Shown: positions 1-8,009 of the stretch, piece after piece | Numbering within the stretch: position 1 is the stretch's first letter | Layout: the number at the start of each line of letters is the position of its first letter | From: UBA10427 sp003500135 | Lineage (GTDB): Bacteria; Bacteroidota; Bacteroidia; Cytophagales; Cyclobacteriaceae | Direction: 5' to 3' | Assembly: GCA_963966275.1 (NCBI GenBank) | Contig: CAWZYQ010000087.1 | Location: 1 to 15,829 of the forward strand | DNA: 15,829 bases | Translations under genes and position numbers: made by a program | Notes under the pieces: model-generated | The model's database searches: none | Told to the model about the DNA's origin: nothing | The model's input: the letters and a program-made list of their open reading frames with translations, nothing else

Positions 1-1559
1 GGGCAATCATCAATAATGATATTCTCCATTTGTTTGTAAAGTCCATACCTCACCGAATCCTCATATTCCATACGTGCATTCATATACATCCCATCAAAAT
101 TTGGGTTGGAGTACCGCGTTTTGTTAGGGCCCTTAGGTGCAAAATGTTTGCTGTAAAAGCAGGTTAGGTAGTTCTCTGCGTCGGTGTAATCGCCCAGCCA
201 GCTACCCCTAAAAATATTTACCCGGCCATTATCGACCATTTCCTGATGTACGGGAGCAGGATTGCTTTCTATTTTGACATCCACACCTATTTGCGACCAT
301 TGCTTCTGAACGTATTCCATGATCTCCTTGTACTGCTGCGAAGTATATAAAGTGATCGGTGGGATCTTTTTACCTCCCGGGCCAAAACCCGATTCGATTA
401 AAAGGGCCTCTGCCTTCGCCCGATCGAAGCCGTAACCCTCCACGTCGTCCTGATCCCAGGCAACTAATGGTGGTGGTACAACTCCTTTATCAGCCGGAAT
501 ACCAAGGTTGTTCAATAGAAATTTGACCAGTTCTTCCTTATTGATCGCATAGTTCAGCGCCATCCTGAATTTATTGTTCAAAAACGGATGGTTTTTATTG
601 TCATACAATTCAGGATCAACCACAATGCCGATATATTCGGTATTGAGATAAGGTAATTTCTGGACCTTGAACTGTCCTACAAATTCATCCCTGATTTCTC
701 CGTCTTTTTTAAGCAGCTGATCAGCAAAAGTAGCCTGTATACCCGACATAAAGTCCAGTTTTTGCTGTTGGAAAGCCAGGAACTCCTGGTGCTTATCCGG
801 AATAAAAGATACCTGGACAGCATCGAGGTACGGCAGTCGGTTACCATCCCTGTCGTATTTCCAATAGTTGTCATTTTTTACCAACGTAAGACTATTGCCT
901 TCGTCCCATGATTTAAACCTAAATGGTCCTGAGCCAACAGGATTTGCCCTAAAATCTTCGCCATATTTAATCACTGCTTCCCGGGGCACAATGTAGGTAT
1001 AGGGCATTGCCAAAATATCGAGGAAAGGCCCGAAAGGTTTGGACAACTTGATCACTACTGTAGTCAGGTCGGGTGCAGTGATCCACTCGGGATCAATTTC
1101 ACCGTTAGACGCCTTTTTGGCTTTATCCAGAAACACCCACGCTCCGGTACTTTGCGTAGCGGGATCAAGTAATCTTTTAAAACTATAAACTACGTCCTTA
1201 GAGGTAAGCTCCCTGCCCCGGCCATTGGGAAAACAAGGGTCATCGTGAAAATACACCCCTCTCTTAATTTTTATTTTATATTCGAGGCCATCGGCAGATA
1301 CATCCGCAGCAGCTGCCAGGTTTGGTATGGGGTTCAGGTCTTTGCTCAATTCAAATAAGCCGCTGAATATCTGCGTGGTGGCCCAGGTATTGGCCTGATT
1401 ACGTGCGAAAGCCGGATCAAGAGAGCTCAGGCCGTCGGCCTGATTGTAATAAAATATTTTTTGTTCATTTTGGGCGGTTTCTGCAGATTCCTGCTTTTTT
1501 GAGCCACAGGCATAAAAAATAAAGATAATGAGTAAACCGCTGAAAAATTGTCTGCTCAT
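1..1559 (-). CDS. Peptide-type ABC transporter substrate-binding lipoprotein (SBP family 5), partial
   Basis: The frame stays open from an ATG at 1557-1559 to the left window edge, about 519 codons, so only the last few dozen residues should be missing. The N-terminus is a lipoprotein signal: a hydrophobic stretch (GLLIIFIFYACG) with the lipobox cysteine at residue 18, then a polar linker. The mature part has family 5 (OppA/DppA-like) hallmarks: SLDPAFARNQ near the start, GLEYKIKIKRGVYFHDD, LTSKDVVYSFKRLLDP, ANPVGSGPFRFKSW, ALNYAINKEEL, and near the edge YKQMENIIIDDC. Such proteins bind peptides or related solutes and deliver them to an inner-membrane ABC permease; here it would be anchored by lipid. 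No permease or ATPase gene is visible, but the left flank is unseen. The substrate cannot be assigned from sequence. It diverges from parA. Confidence 0.88.
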   Translation of the reverse strand, partial: MSRQFFSGLLIIFIFYACGSKKQESAETAQNEQKIFYYNQADGLSSLDPAFARNQANTWATTQIFSGLFELSKDLNPIPNLAAAADVSADGLEYKIKIKRGVYFHDDPCFPNGRGRELTSKDVVYSFKRLLDPATQSTGAWVFLDKAKKASNGEIDPEWITAPDLTTVVIKLSKPFGPFLDILAMPYTYIVPREAVIKYGEDFRANPVGSGPFRFKSWDEGNSLTLVKNDNYWKYDRDGNRLPYLDAVQVSFIPDKHQEFLAFQQQKLDFMSGIQATFADQLLKKDGEIRDEFVGQFKVQKLPYLNTEYIGIVVDPELYDNKNHPFLNNKFRMALNYAINKEELVKFLLNNLGIPADKGVVPPPLVAWDQDDVEGYGFDRAKAEALLIESGFGPGGKKIPPITLYTSQQYKEIMEYVQKQWSQIGVDVKIESNPAPVHQEMVDNGRVNIFRGSWLGDYTDAENYLTCFYSKHFAPKGPNKTRYSNPNFDGMYMNARMEYEDSVRYGLYKQMENIIIDDC

Positions 1560-1828
1560 AGTGCTATTCAATTATTGCTGAAAAAATATATCTTTGCGAC
1601 TGCGATTTGATGAACTATTAAATATTATAGAAAAAATTAAATAACACAAACCACAACCCAAGTACCGAAAGTTACGCTTTTTTCCGGATTTAATTACTTT
1701 TCAACCCCTAACTTTGTAATGGTATTATGACGGAGTCAAATAGGTTAAGGCTGATTTTTTTATTAGATTTCCGGCTCGAACAAAGTAAAGCACAACAAAA
1801 CATAAATACGATAACAACTTAACGCAAT
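1560..1828. other. Divergent intergenic region between the SBP gene and parA
   Basis: This 269-base AT-rich stretch has no convincing ORF. It must hold promoters for both directions. A TAACTTTG element at 1709-1716 and a TATCTTTG element at 1589-1596 fit the Bacteroidota -7 consensus on the plus strand. I found no exact TAnnTTTG on the minus strand for the SBP gene. No parS-like palindrome is visible here. Confidence 0.6.
1709..1716 (+). promoter_or_regulatory. Candidate Bacteroidota -7 element for the parA operon
   Basis: TAACTTTG matches the TAnnTTTG -7 consensus exactly and would start transcription roughly 100 bases before the parA ATG. No clean TTTG -33 box lies at the usual distance; only a T-rich run at 1678-1683 is near. 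The match is short, so chance is possible. Confidence 0.4.
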
Positions 1829-2602
1829 ATGGGCAAAATTATAGCGATTGCAAATCAAAAAGGAGGTGTAGGTAAAACCACTACCGGTATAAACCTTGGG
1901 GCAAGTTTAGCAGCACTGGAATTTAAAACACTGATTGTTGATGCCGATCCACAGGCTAATTCTACCAGTGGTGTGGGACAAAACCCTAAAGAGGTAAGAA
2001 ATAGCATTTACGAATGCATGGTAGATGATGTGGATGCCGGTGATTGTATAATTGAAACCGATATTGATTACCTTTACCTGCTGCCGTCCCATATCAATCT
2101 TGTGGGTGCCGAAGTAGAAATGGTGAATATCGAGAAGCGCGAAGAAAAAATGAGAGAAGCGCTAAAGCCCATTCAAAATGATTACGACTTTATAATAATT
2201 GACTGCTCACCTTCACTCGGCCTTATCACGGTAAATGCCCTTACTGCCGCCGATAGTGTGATAGTACCTGTACAATGTGAATACTTTGCACTGGAAGGCC
2301 TGGGCAAATTGCTTAATACAATCAAAATTATTCAATCGAGGCTCAATACAAATCTCGAAATTGAAGGCATACTGCTTACGATGTACGATGTGAGGCTTAA
2401 CCTATCCAACCAGGTGGTTGAAGAAGTAAAAGCACACTTTCAACACATGGTATTTGAAACGTTAATTCCCAGAAATATTAAGCTCAGCGAATCACCTAGC
2501 TTCGGGCTGCCAGCTATCGCGCACGATGCCGAAAGCAAGGGGGCAATAAGCTATCTGAACCTGGCCAGGGAGATCATTGATAAAAATAATATGGGTAAAT
2601 AA
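1829..2602 (+). CDS. parA: Chromosome-partitioning ATPase ParA (Soj type)
   Basis: This 257-residue protein is a deviant-Walker ATPase of the ParA/Soj/MinD family, of usual chromosomal length and without the N-terminal HTH of plasmid type Ia ParA. The deviant Walker A KGGVGKTT is at residues 11-18 with signature lysine K11. Walker A' is VDADPQAN around D38-D40, and Walker B is FIIIDCSPSLG with D125. The protein binds DNA non-specifically as an ATP dimer and is driven off by ParB, helping to segregate or position the origin region. The ATG at 1829 puts the Walker motif at the normal N-terminal distance. The stop codon is followed at once by the parB ATG, so the two are co-transcribed. Confidence 0.96.
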   Translation: MGKIIAIANQKGGVGKTTTGINLGASLAALEFKTLIVDADPQANSTSGVGQNPKEVRNSIYECMVDDVDAGDCIIETDIDYLYLLPSHINLVGAEVEMVNIEKREEKMREALKPIQNDYDFIIIDCSPSLGLITVNALTAADSVIVPVQCEYFALEGLGKLLNTIKIIQSRLNTNLEIEGILLTMYDVRLNLSNQVVEEVKAHFQHMVFETLIPRNIKLSESPSFGLPAIAHDAESKGAISYLNLAREIIDKNNMGK

Positions 2603-3505
2603 ATGGCTGACAGTAAAAAACCGAAAAGAAAAGCATTGGGGAGAGGCCTGGGAGCGTTACTTGAAGATAGTAACTCCGGCCAGCGTGGGGAAGATCGCAT
2701 CAACAGTGATGTCAACGTAGTCGGTTCTATTAATGAAATCCATGTAAATGACATAGAAACCAACCCATACCAGCCCAGAACTGAATTTGATAAGGAGGCG
2801 CTTGATGAGTTGGCTGTTTCGATTAAAATTCAGGGCATCATTCAGCCCATTACAGTCAGAAAGCTTGGCAACAACAAATACCAATTGATATCCGGTGAAA
2901 GGAGATTACAAGCTTCCAAACTGGCCGGATTGGAAAATGTGCCGGCATATGTGCGTGTGGCTGACGACCAGCAGATGCTGGAAATGGCGCTAATAGAAAA
3001 TATTCAACGCGAAAACCTCAATGCCATCGAAATAGCCCTGAGCTATCAACGGCTGATCACCGATTGTAACCTGAAGCAGGAAGAGCTCGGTGATCGCGTG
3101 GGTAAAAAGCGTACTACGGTAAACAATTACATGCGTTTATTAAAGCTCCCACCGGATATTCAGGCAGGTATTCGCGACAAGAAAATCTCCATGGGGCACG
3201 CAAGGGCGCTGATCACAATCGAAAATGTTGACACACAATTAAGCATTTACCACAAAATAATAAAAGAAGACCTAAGTGTCAGAAAGGTTGAGGATTTGGT
3301 GAGGAACTGGCAGGATAAACCTTTAAAAGACAAGGATAAGAAAACTGAAGTGCCATATGAAATAAAGCAGGTTCAGGATAAGCTTTCCTCTCATTTTGGT
3401 ACCAGGGTACAGGTCAAGCATGGTAAAAATAATAAGGGTGAAATAAAGATCCCTTATTTGTCCAACGACGATCTCACACGTATACTTGAAATCCTCGAGT
3501 TGTAA
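2603..3505 (+). CDS. parB: Chromosome-partitioning protein ParB (Spo0J type)
   Basis: This 300-residue ParB begins with KALGRGLGALL (residues 10-20), the usual ParA-interacting N-terminal segment. The ParB/Srx CTP-binding domain follows: NPYQPR (54-59), GIIQPITVR (78-86), GERRLQAS (98-105, the arginine motif for CTP) and ENIQRENLN (132-140). A helix-turn-helix for parS recognition is at about 157-180 (LKQEELGDRVG and following). The C-terminal 60 residues are lysine-rich and should dimerise. ParB loads at parS, clamps on DNA using CTP, stimulates ParA and recruits SMC. It starts directly after the parA stop and shares one base with the next gene (TAATG). I see no obvious parS in this window. 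Confidence 0.96.
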   Translation: MADSKKPKRKALGRGLGALLEDSNSGQRGEDRINSDVNVVGSINEIHVNDIETNPYQPRTEFDKEALDELAVSIKIQGIIQPITVRKLGNNKYQLISGERRLQASKLAGLENVPAYVRVADDQQMLEMALIENIQRENLNAIEIALSYQRLITDCNLKQEELGDRVGKKRTTVNNYMRLLKLPPDIQAGIRDKKISMGHARALITIENVDTQLSIYHKIIKEDLSVRKVEDLVRNWQDKPLKDKDKKTEVPYEIKQVQDKLSSHFGTRVQVKHGKNNKGEIKIPYLSNDDLTRILEILEL

Positions 3506-4131
3506 TGAAGCTTGTTTACTCTTTTACATTTGCGTTTTTATTATTGCTCTCCTGTGACGCCCAAGTACAGGAAAGTGATACCGCACGTTTACAAAGAGAA
3601 TCAAAAGCGGGGTTTCAGGAACCAGGAATAGTTGGTACATATGCCGAAGACACCGTGGTGGTCCAGACCAACCCCAATGAAAAAGACCCGGACCGGGCAG
3701 CCATTCTTTCAGCAGTTGTACCCGGCCTCGGCCAGGTGTACAATAATAAGCCCTGGAAACTACCCATCATCTATGGGACCGGAATAACTTTAGCCTATTT
3801 TCTCAAATTTAATAATGACATCTACATAGAGTCGAGGAATGCCCTGCTCGCAATCAAAGATGAAGACGACAGAACGCAGAACCCCATTGATTTTCTGGAT
3901 GAATCGGACCATGTACGACGGGCGGAATTTTTCAGAAAGAATCGTGACCTGCTTATCGTTACTAGTGTTGCCTTTTATTTTTTGCAAATTGTAGAAGCCT
4001 ATGTAGATGCACACCTCGATCAGTTTATTATAGAAGAAAACCTCACTTTTCGAATATTGCCGGGAATTCAACAAACTCCGGGCATGCAAAATGCGTATGG
4101 TCTAAGGCTGACATTAAACTTTAATAAATGA
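3505..4131 (+). CDS. DUF5683-domain membrane protein
   Basis: This 208-residue protein matches DUF5683, a Bacteroidota family of unknown function. The N-terminus is a signal sequence with a possible lipobox, LLSC, at residues 14-17, although cleavage after DA (18-19) is an alternative. The family core is RAAILSAVVPGLGQVYNNKPWK (about 64-85), then a hydrophobic segment at 86-100, an acidic loop, a second hydrophobic segment at 149-164, and a conserved-looking YVDAHLDQF (166-174). The end looks like beta structure. ParB ends with TAATG, sharing its last base with this start, and the stop overlaps the dapB start by four bases (ATGA), so translation is probably coupled. Envelope location is predicted; function is unknown. 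Confidence 0.82.
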   Translation: MKLVYSFTFAFLLLLSCDAQVQESDTARLQRESKAGFQEPGIVGTYAEDTVVVQTNPNEKDPDRAAILSAVVPGLGQVYNNKPWKLPIIYGTGITLAYFLKFNNDIYIESRNALLAIKDEDDRTQNPIDFLDESDHVRRAEFFRKNRDLLIVTSVAFYFLQIVEAYVDAHLDQFIIEENLTFRILPGIQQTPGMQNAYGLRLTLNFNK

Positions 4132-4856
4132 ATATACTAATACTCGGATACGGTAAAATGGGAAAGGCTATTGAGGAAATAGCCGTGGATCGTGGACACG
4201 AAATAAAGCACAAAATAAATATTAATAATACCAATGCTTTGAAGTTCATTGACCCGGAGGAAATTGATGTGGCGATTGAGTTTTCCCAACCTGATGCTGC
4301 CTTTAGCAATATTTCCTATTGCCTGGAACGTAACATACCTATCGTTTCGGGTACAACCGGATGGCTTGACCGAAAAGAAGAGGTGGAAAAGTTATGTCAA
4401 GAAAAAAACGGCACCTTCTTCTATGCCTCCAACTTCAGCCTGGGGGTTAACCTGTTTTTTAAGCTCAATGAATTACTGGCCAAAATGATTCGTGGCCACA
4501 AGGATTACGATCCCGATATTACCGAAATCCATCATACTGAAAAAAAAGATGCCCCGAGCGGAACAGCCATTACTTTGGCAGAGGGGATCATTGCCGGAAA
4601 TGATGTATTTAAAAGGTGGGTACTGAAAGAAAACCCAGATACTGATGTTGCCGCTCACCAAATCCCGATTACTTCAATCAGGGAAAATAGTGTTCCTGGC
4701 AAGCACATTGTGAAATACCAATCAGATATAGACGATATCGAGATCAAACACACAGCGCACAGCCGCGATGGTTTTGCACTTGGCGCTGTATTGGTGTCTG
4801 AATGGATAAAAGGCAAAAAAGGAGTATTCAACATGAATGATTTCATGAATTTTTAA
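4128..4856 (+). CDS. dapB: 4-hydroxy-tetrahydrodipicolinate reductase DapB
   Basis: DapB reduces hydroxy-tetrahydrodipicolinate with NAD(P)H, an early step in the diaminopimelate/lysine branch that feeds peptidoglycan and protein synthesis in the cytoplasm. The 242-residue chain has an N-terminal Rossmann fold with LGYGKMG (7-13) as the dinucleotide loop, SGTTGW (74-79), and ASNFSLGVNLF (100-110). The catalytic signature EIHHTEKKDAPSGTA is at 133-147, giving H135 as proton donor and K139 as substrate lysine by analogy with the E. coli enzyme. The C-terminus keeps REN-PG-H and HTAHSRDGFALGA. It is slightly shorter than the E. coli enzyme. It overlaps the preceding gene by ATGA and lies 27 bases before lepB. 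Confidence 0.96.
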   Translation: MNILILGYGKMGKAIEEIAVDRGHEIKHKININNTNALKFIDPEEIDVAIEFSQPDAAFSNISYCLERNIPIVSGTTGWLDRKEEVEKLCQEKNGTFFYASNFSLGVNLFFKLNELLAKMIRGHKDYDPDITEIHHTEKKDAPSGTAITLAEGIIAGNDVFKRWVLKENPDTDVAAHQIPITSIRENSVPGKHIVKYQSDIDDIEIKHTAHSRDGFALGAVLVSEWIKGKKGVFNMNDFMNF

Positions 4857-4883
4857 AATATTGTTCAACGAAGTAAAAAGATC

Positions 4884-5987
4884 GTGGCTAATAAGTTTTT
4901 AAACCTTTTTAAAAAGAAAGAAAAGAAAGTAAAAAAGAGCCCCCTGAGAGAGTGGACTGACGCCATAATTTTTGCAGTTATCGCAGCAACCCTCATCAGA
5001 TGGCTGTTTTTGGAAGCATACACAATTCCGACACAGTCGATGGAAAAATCGCTCCTGGTTGGTGATTTTCTATTTGTAAGCAAGGCACACTATGGTGCGC
5101 GAACACCAAAAACACCTCTGCAGGTGCCCTTGACACATCAAAAAATCTGGTTGACTGATATACCGTCTTACCTGGATTGGATACAACTACCACAGTACCG
5201 CTTGCCCGGATTTTCTGACATAGAACGAAATGATGTGGTAGTCTTTAACTGGCCAACAGATTTTGACTATCCTGTAGACCTGAAAACGAACTATATAAAA
5301 AGGTGCGTAGGTGTTCCGGGCGATGAGTTGAAAATAGTCAACGGCCAGGTATATATCAACGGTCAAAAGGGAGTGAACCCTCCCGAAATGCAATTCCAGT
5401 ATTATTTGCAGACCAACCAACAAATAAATGAGCGCGTTTTTAAAAAGTATGGCATAAATCGTGATGTCAGGGCGGCCAATGGTGGTTACTTTATCCATAC
5501 CACCCCTGAAACAGCTGAAGAACTTAAAAAATTAAGCTTTATAATTGATGTCGTTTCGCTTAAAAGAAAGCCAAGCGATTTTAACCCGGAGATATATCCC
5601 AAATCCGACCTTTTTCAATGGAACCAGGATAATTTCGGGCCGTTGAAGGTACCGGCAGAAGGAGAAACTATCGAGTTGACGACTGATAACGTGGCCAAAT
5701 ATGGCTTTGTTATTGAGAATTACGAAGGGTTTGACGATGGTGAAGTAGTGATTGAGAATAATCAAATTAAAATCAATGGTGTGGCAATTGACGAATACAC
5801 CTTCAATCAGAATTACTACTTTATGATGGGCGACAACCGTCACAATTCCCTCGATTCCAGATTTTGGGGTTTTGTGCCTGAAGATCATATTGTAGGTAAA
5901 GCGCTATTCATCTGGTTATCGCTGGATGCCAATGGTGGTTTTACTGACTATGTGAGATGGAGCCGTCTATTTAATGGGATTGAATAA
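4884..5987 (+). CDS. lepB: Signal peptidase I, long Bacteroidota form
   Basis: Signal peptidase I cleaves signal peptides from exported proteins at the outer face of the inner membrane. The start is GTG at 4884; it puts a lysine-rich cytoplasmic head (residues 10-18) before one membrane segment (about 24-43). The nucleophile is S52 in IPTQSM and the general base K139 in YIKRCVGVPGD. Box E is MGDNR at 315-319, followed by SRFWGFVP. At 367 residues it is longer than many SPase I enzymes because about 125 residues (roughly 161-287) separate two similar strands, GQVYING (154-160) and NQIKING (293-299). It is the last gene of the parA operon; a strong terminator follows six bases after the stop. 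Confidence 0.95.
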   Translation: MANKFLNLFKKKEKKVKKSPLREWTDAIIFAVIAATLIRWLFLEAYTIPTQSMEKSLLVGDFLFVSKAHYGARTPKTPLQVPLTHQKIWLTDIPSYLDWIQLPQYRLPGFSDIERNDVVVFNWPTDFDYPVDLKTNYIKRCVGVPGDELKIVNGQVYINGQKGVNPPEMQFQYYLQTNQQINERVFKKYGINRDVRAANGGYFIHTTPETAEELKKLSFIIDVVSLKRKPSDFNPEIYPKSDLFQWNQDNFGPLKVPAEGETIELTTDNVAKYGFVIENYEGFDDGEVVIENNQIKINGVAIDEYTFNQNYYFMMGDNRHNSLDSRFWGFVPEDHIVGKALFIWLSLDANGGFTDYVRWSRLFNGIE

Positions 5988-5992
5988 AACAT

Positions 5993-6014
5993 ACCCGCCA
6001 CTGGCGGGTTTTTT
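5993..6014 (+). terminator. Intrinsic terminator of the parA-lepB operon
   Basis: A seven-base-pair stem, ACCCGCC (5993-5999) with GGCGGGT (6003-6009), closes a three-base loop and is followed by a T run to 6014. It lies just after the lepB stop and has the form of a Rho-independent terminator. Confidence 0.9.
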
Positions 6015-6103
6015 ATTTACTGATAAATATCCAGAAAAGATAAATTACGTATTAACTGTTAGTTGAAGACAAAACCTTTACGACCACAAGGATATTCGTC
6101 ACA

Positions 6104-6138
6104 TTTGAAGGCATTTAGGAGGGAAAAAGGTAAATTTG
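6104..6138 (+). promoter_or_regulatory. Candidate Bacteroidota promoter for ribBA
   Basis: TAAATTTG at 6131-6138 matches the TAnnTTTG -7 element. A TTTG at 6104-6107 lies 23 bases upstream, at the long end of the spacing known for Bacteroidota promoters. Transcription would start about 14 bases before the ribBA ATG, giving a short leader with no room for a riboswitch. The rest of the gap from the terminator to here shows no other structure. Confidence 0.5.
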
Positions 6139-6157
6139 TCCAAACAAAAGAACTTTC

Positions 6158-7375
6158 ATGCAGCGCGACGACCAATTAGATAAAATAGAAGACGCCATTG
6201 AAGCAATCAAAAATGGTGAGATCATTATTGTAGTTGATGATGAGGACAGAGAGAATGAGGGTGATTTTATATGTGCGGCTGAATGCATTACACCTGAAAT
6301 TGTCAATTTTATGGCTACCTACGGCCGCGGCCTTATCTGTGCAGCCATAACAGAAGAACGGTGTGAAGAATTGGACCTGGAATTGATGGTAGGTAAAAAT
6401 ACGGCCACCTACGAAACGCCATTCACCATTTCGGTAGACCTTATTGGTAATGGTACCAGTACCGGTATTTCGGCAGAAGACAGGGCCAAAACCATAAAAG
6501 CGCTGGTAGACCCGTCTACGAGGGCCGAAGACCTGGGTAGACCAGGGCATATTTTCCCCCTTAAAGCCAAAAAGAACGGTGTGCTTCGACGCTCTGGCCA
6601 TACAGAAGCCACAATAGATTTCGCCCGACTTGCCGGTTTCAAACCAGCAGGAGTATTGGTGGAAATCATGAACGATGATGGCTCCATGGCACGATTGCCT
6701 GACCTTAGAAAAGTTGCGGATAGATTCAACCTCAAACTGGTGTCGATCAAAGACCTCATTGCGTATCGTTTGCGCAATGAATCGCTCATTGAGAAAAAAT
6801 CGAGTGTAGAAATGCCTACGGAGTACGGTAAATTTCAATTGCACGCCTATCAGAAAAAAGAAAGTGATGAAATGCACCTGGCCCTTACCAAAGGCGAATG
6901 GGAAGAAAAAGAACCAGTACTAGTACGTGTGCACTCCAGCTGTGTCACCGGTGACATATTTGGTTCTTGCCGTTGCGATTGCGGCCAACAACTGCATGAA
7001 GCCATGAAAATGGTTGAGCAGGAAGGTAAAGGTGTGGTGCTCTATATGAACCAGGAAGGTAGAGGAATCGGCTTGTTGAATAAATTAAAAGCTTATGAAC
7101 TACAGGAACAAGGGCGCGATACGGTAGAAGCAAACCTTGAGCTTGGTTTCAATATGGACCATCGCGACTATGGTATTGGGGCACAAATTTTGCGGGATTT
7201 AGGAGTGAGTAAAATACGCTTAATCTCAAATAACCCTAAAAAGCGAGCGGGTTTGATTGGTTACGGATTGGAAATAGTTGAAAATGTGCCTATCGAGTTT
7301 GAACCCAATGAGTTCAATGAGAGATACCTGAGAACCAAAAGGGATAAGATGGGCCACGAAATATTAAAAAAATAG
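6158..7375 (+). CDS. ribBA: Bifunctional DHBP synthase / GTP cyclohydrolase II RibBA
   Basis: This 405-residue fusion catalyses two entry reactions of riboflavin synthesis: ribulose 5-phosphate to 3,4-dihydroxy-2-butanone 4-phosphate, and GTP to the diaminopyrimidine intermediate. The RibB half (about 1-205) has VDDEDRENEGD (26-36), the metal and substrate loop, plus YGRGLIC (55-61), RPGHIFPL (128-135), RRSGHTEA (144-151) and DDGSMAR (173-179). The RibA half (about 222-405) has VHSSCVTGDIFGS with zinc cysteines C262, C273 and C275, NQEGRGIGLLNK (298-309), HRDYGIGAQIL (335-345) and NNPKK (358-362). An additional cysteine, C271, sits inside the zinc loop. It is first of a three-gene operon, with four bases before the next gene. 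Confidence 0.96.
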   Translation: MQRDDQLDKIEDAIEAIKNGEIIIVVDDEDRENEGDFICAAECITPEIVNFMATYGRGLICAAITEERCEELDLELMVGKNTATYETPFTISVDLIGNGTSTGISAEDRAKTIKALVDPSTRAEDLGRPGHIFPLKAKKNGVLRRSGHTEATIDFARLAGFKPAGVLVEIMNDDGSMARLPDLRKVADRFNLKLVSIKDLIAYRLRNESLIEKKSSVEMPTEYGKFQLHAYQKKESDEMHLALTKGEWEEKEPVLVRVHSSCVTGDIFGSCRCDCGQQLHEAMKMVEQEGKGVVLYMNQEGRGIGLLNKLKAYELQEQGRDTVEANLELGFNMDHRDYGIGAQILRDLGVSKIRLISNNPKKRAGLIGYGLEIVENVPIEFEPNEFNERYLRTKRDKMGHEILKK

Positions 7376-7379
7376 CTTT

Positions 7380-8006
7380 ATGAAAGTTGCCGGTTTCTTT
7401 TTAACCTTAGTACTCAGCTTTGCAGGACTGCCCGATTTGTATGCGCAGGAGTTCCCATCCGAACTTTGGCACAAAGGTTTTCTTGTAACAACTGATAAAG
7501 ACACCCTTCGCGGCGAATTGAAGTACGACCTGGAAAACAATATGGTACAGGTGAATTCGAATAATGCCCTTAAAGCAATAGGAAGCCGTAAAATCTATTA
7601 TTTTGAAATTTTTGATAAAACAGTAAGCAGTTACCGGCACTTTTATGTATTGCCTTACACATTAGATTCACAGTATGAGACACCGGTAATTTTTGAACTT
7701 TTATATGAAGGACAAATGTCTTTACTGGCTCGTGAGGAAATTGTACTGGAAAACGTATCTGCCACGCAATATGGCTTTATGGGCGGGGCGGGATTCTCCA
7801 GGTACCGTCTTGTGTACCGGTTTTTCTTTGTGGATACAAAAGGTAATATAACGCGCTACAATATGAAGAAGAAGGAGCTATTATCCATTTTTGTCAGAAA
7901 GGAAAAGCAAATAAAGCAATTTATTCAGCGCAATAAGCTGGATACTGACAATATTAGAGACCTTATTCGGATAACTTCCTACTACAATTCACTTTTTGAC
8001 GCATAA
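7380..8006 (+). CDS. Secreted protein of unknown function
   Basis: I do not recognise a named family. The 208-residue product starts with a clear signal peptide (MKVAGFFLTLVLSFAG) with likely cleavage after A22, before Q23, typical of Bacteroidota exported proteins. There is no lipobox cysteine and no later membrane segment, so a periplasmic or outer-membrane-associated location is likely. The mature part begins with GFLVTTDKDTLRGELKYD, a beta-hairpin-like pattern, then alternating hydrophobic strands, and ends in a basic helical region (KKELLSIFVRKEKQIKQF) with a tail containing YYNSLF. It lies 4 bases after ribBA and 3 bases before surE, so all three are surely co-transcribed. This does not by itself give it a role in flavin or nucleotide metabolism. 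Confidence 0.8.
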   Translation: MKVAGFFLTLVLSFAGLPDLYAQEFPSELWHKGFLVTTDKDTLRGELKYDLENNMVQVNSNNALKAIGSRKIYYFEIFDKTVSSYRHFYVLPYTLDSQYETPVIFELLYEGQMSLLAREEIVLENVSATQYGFMGGAGFSRYRLVYRFFFVDTKGNITRYNMKKKELLSIFVRKEKQIKQFIQRNKLDTDNIRDLIRITSYYNSLFDA

Positions 8007-8009
8007 TAT

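Noticed and set aside
5988..6157. Possible FMN riboswitch before ribBA
   Set aside because: None of the conserved RFN-element blocks is visible, and the predicted promoter leaves only a leader of about 14 bases.
6176..6877. A 233-codon open frame on the minus strand opposite ribBA
   Set aside because: It lies wholly antisense to a strongly supported gene, its product has no recognisable motifs, and it is best explained as a codon-bias shadow of ribBA. Other antisense frames (for example 5532-5888, 6409-6789, 10827-11237) were dropped for the same reason.
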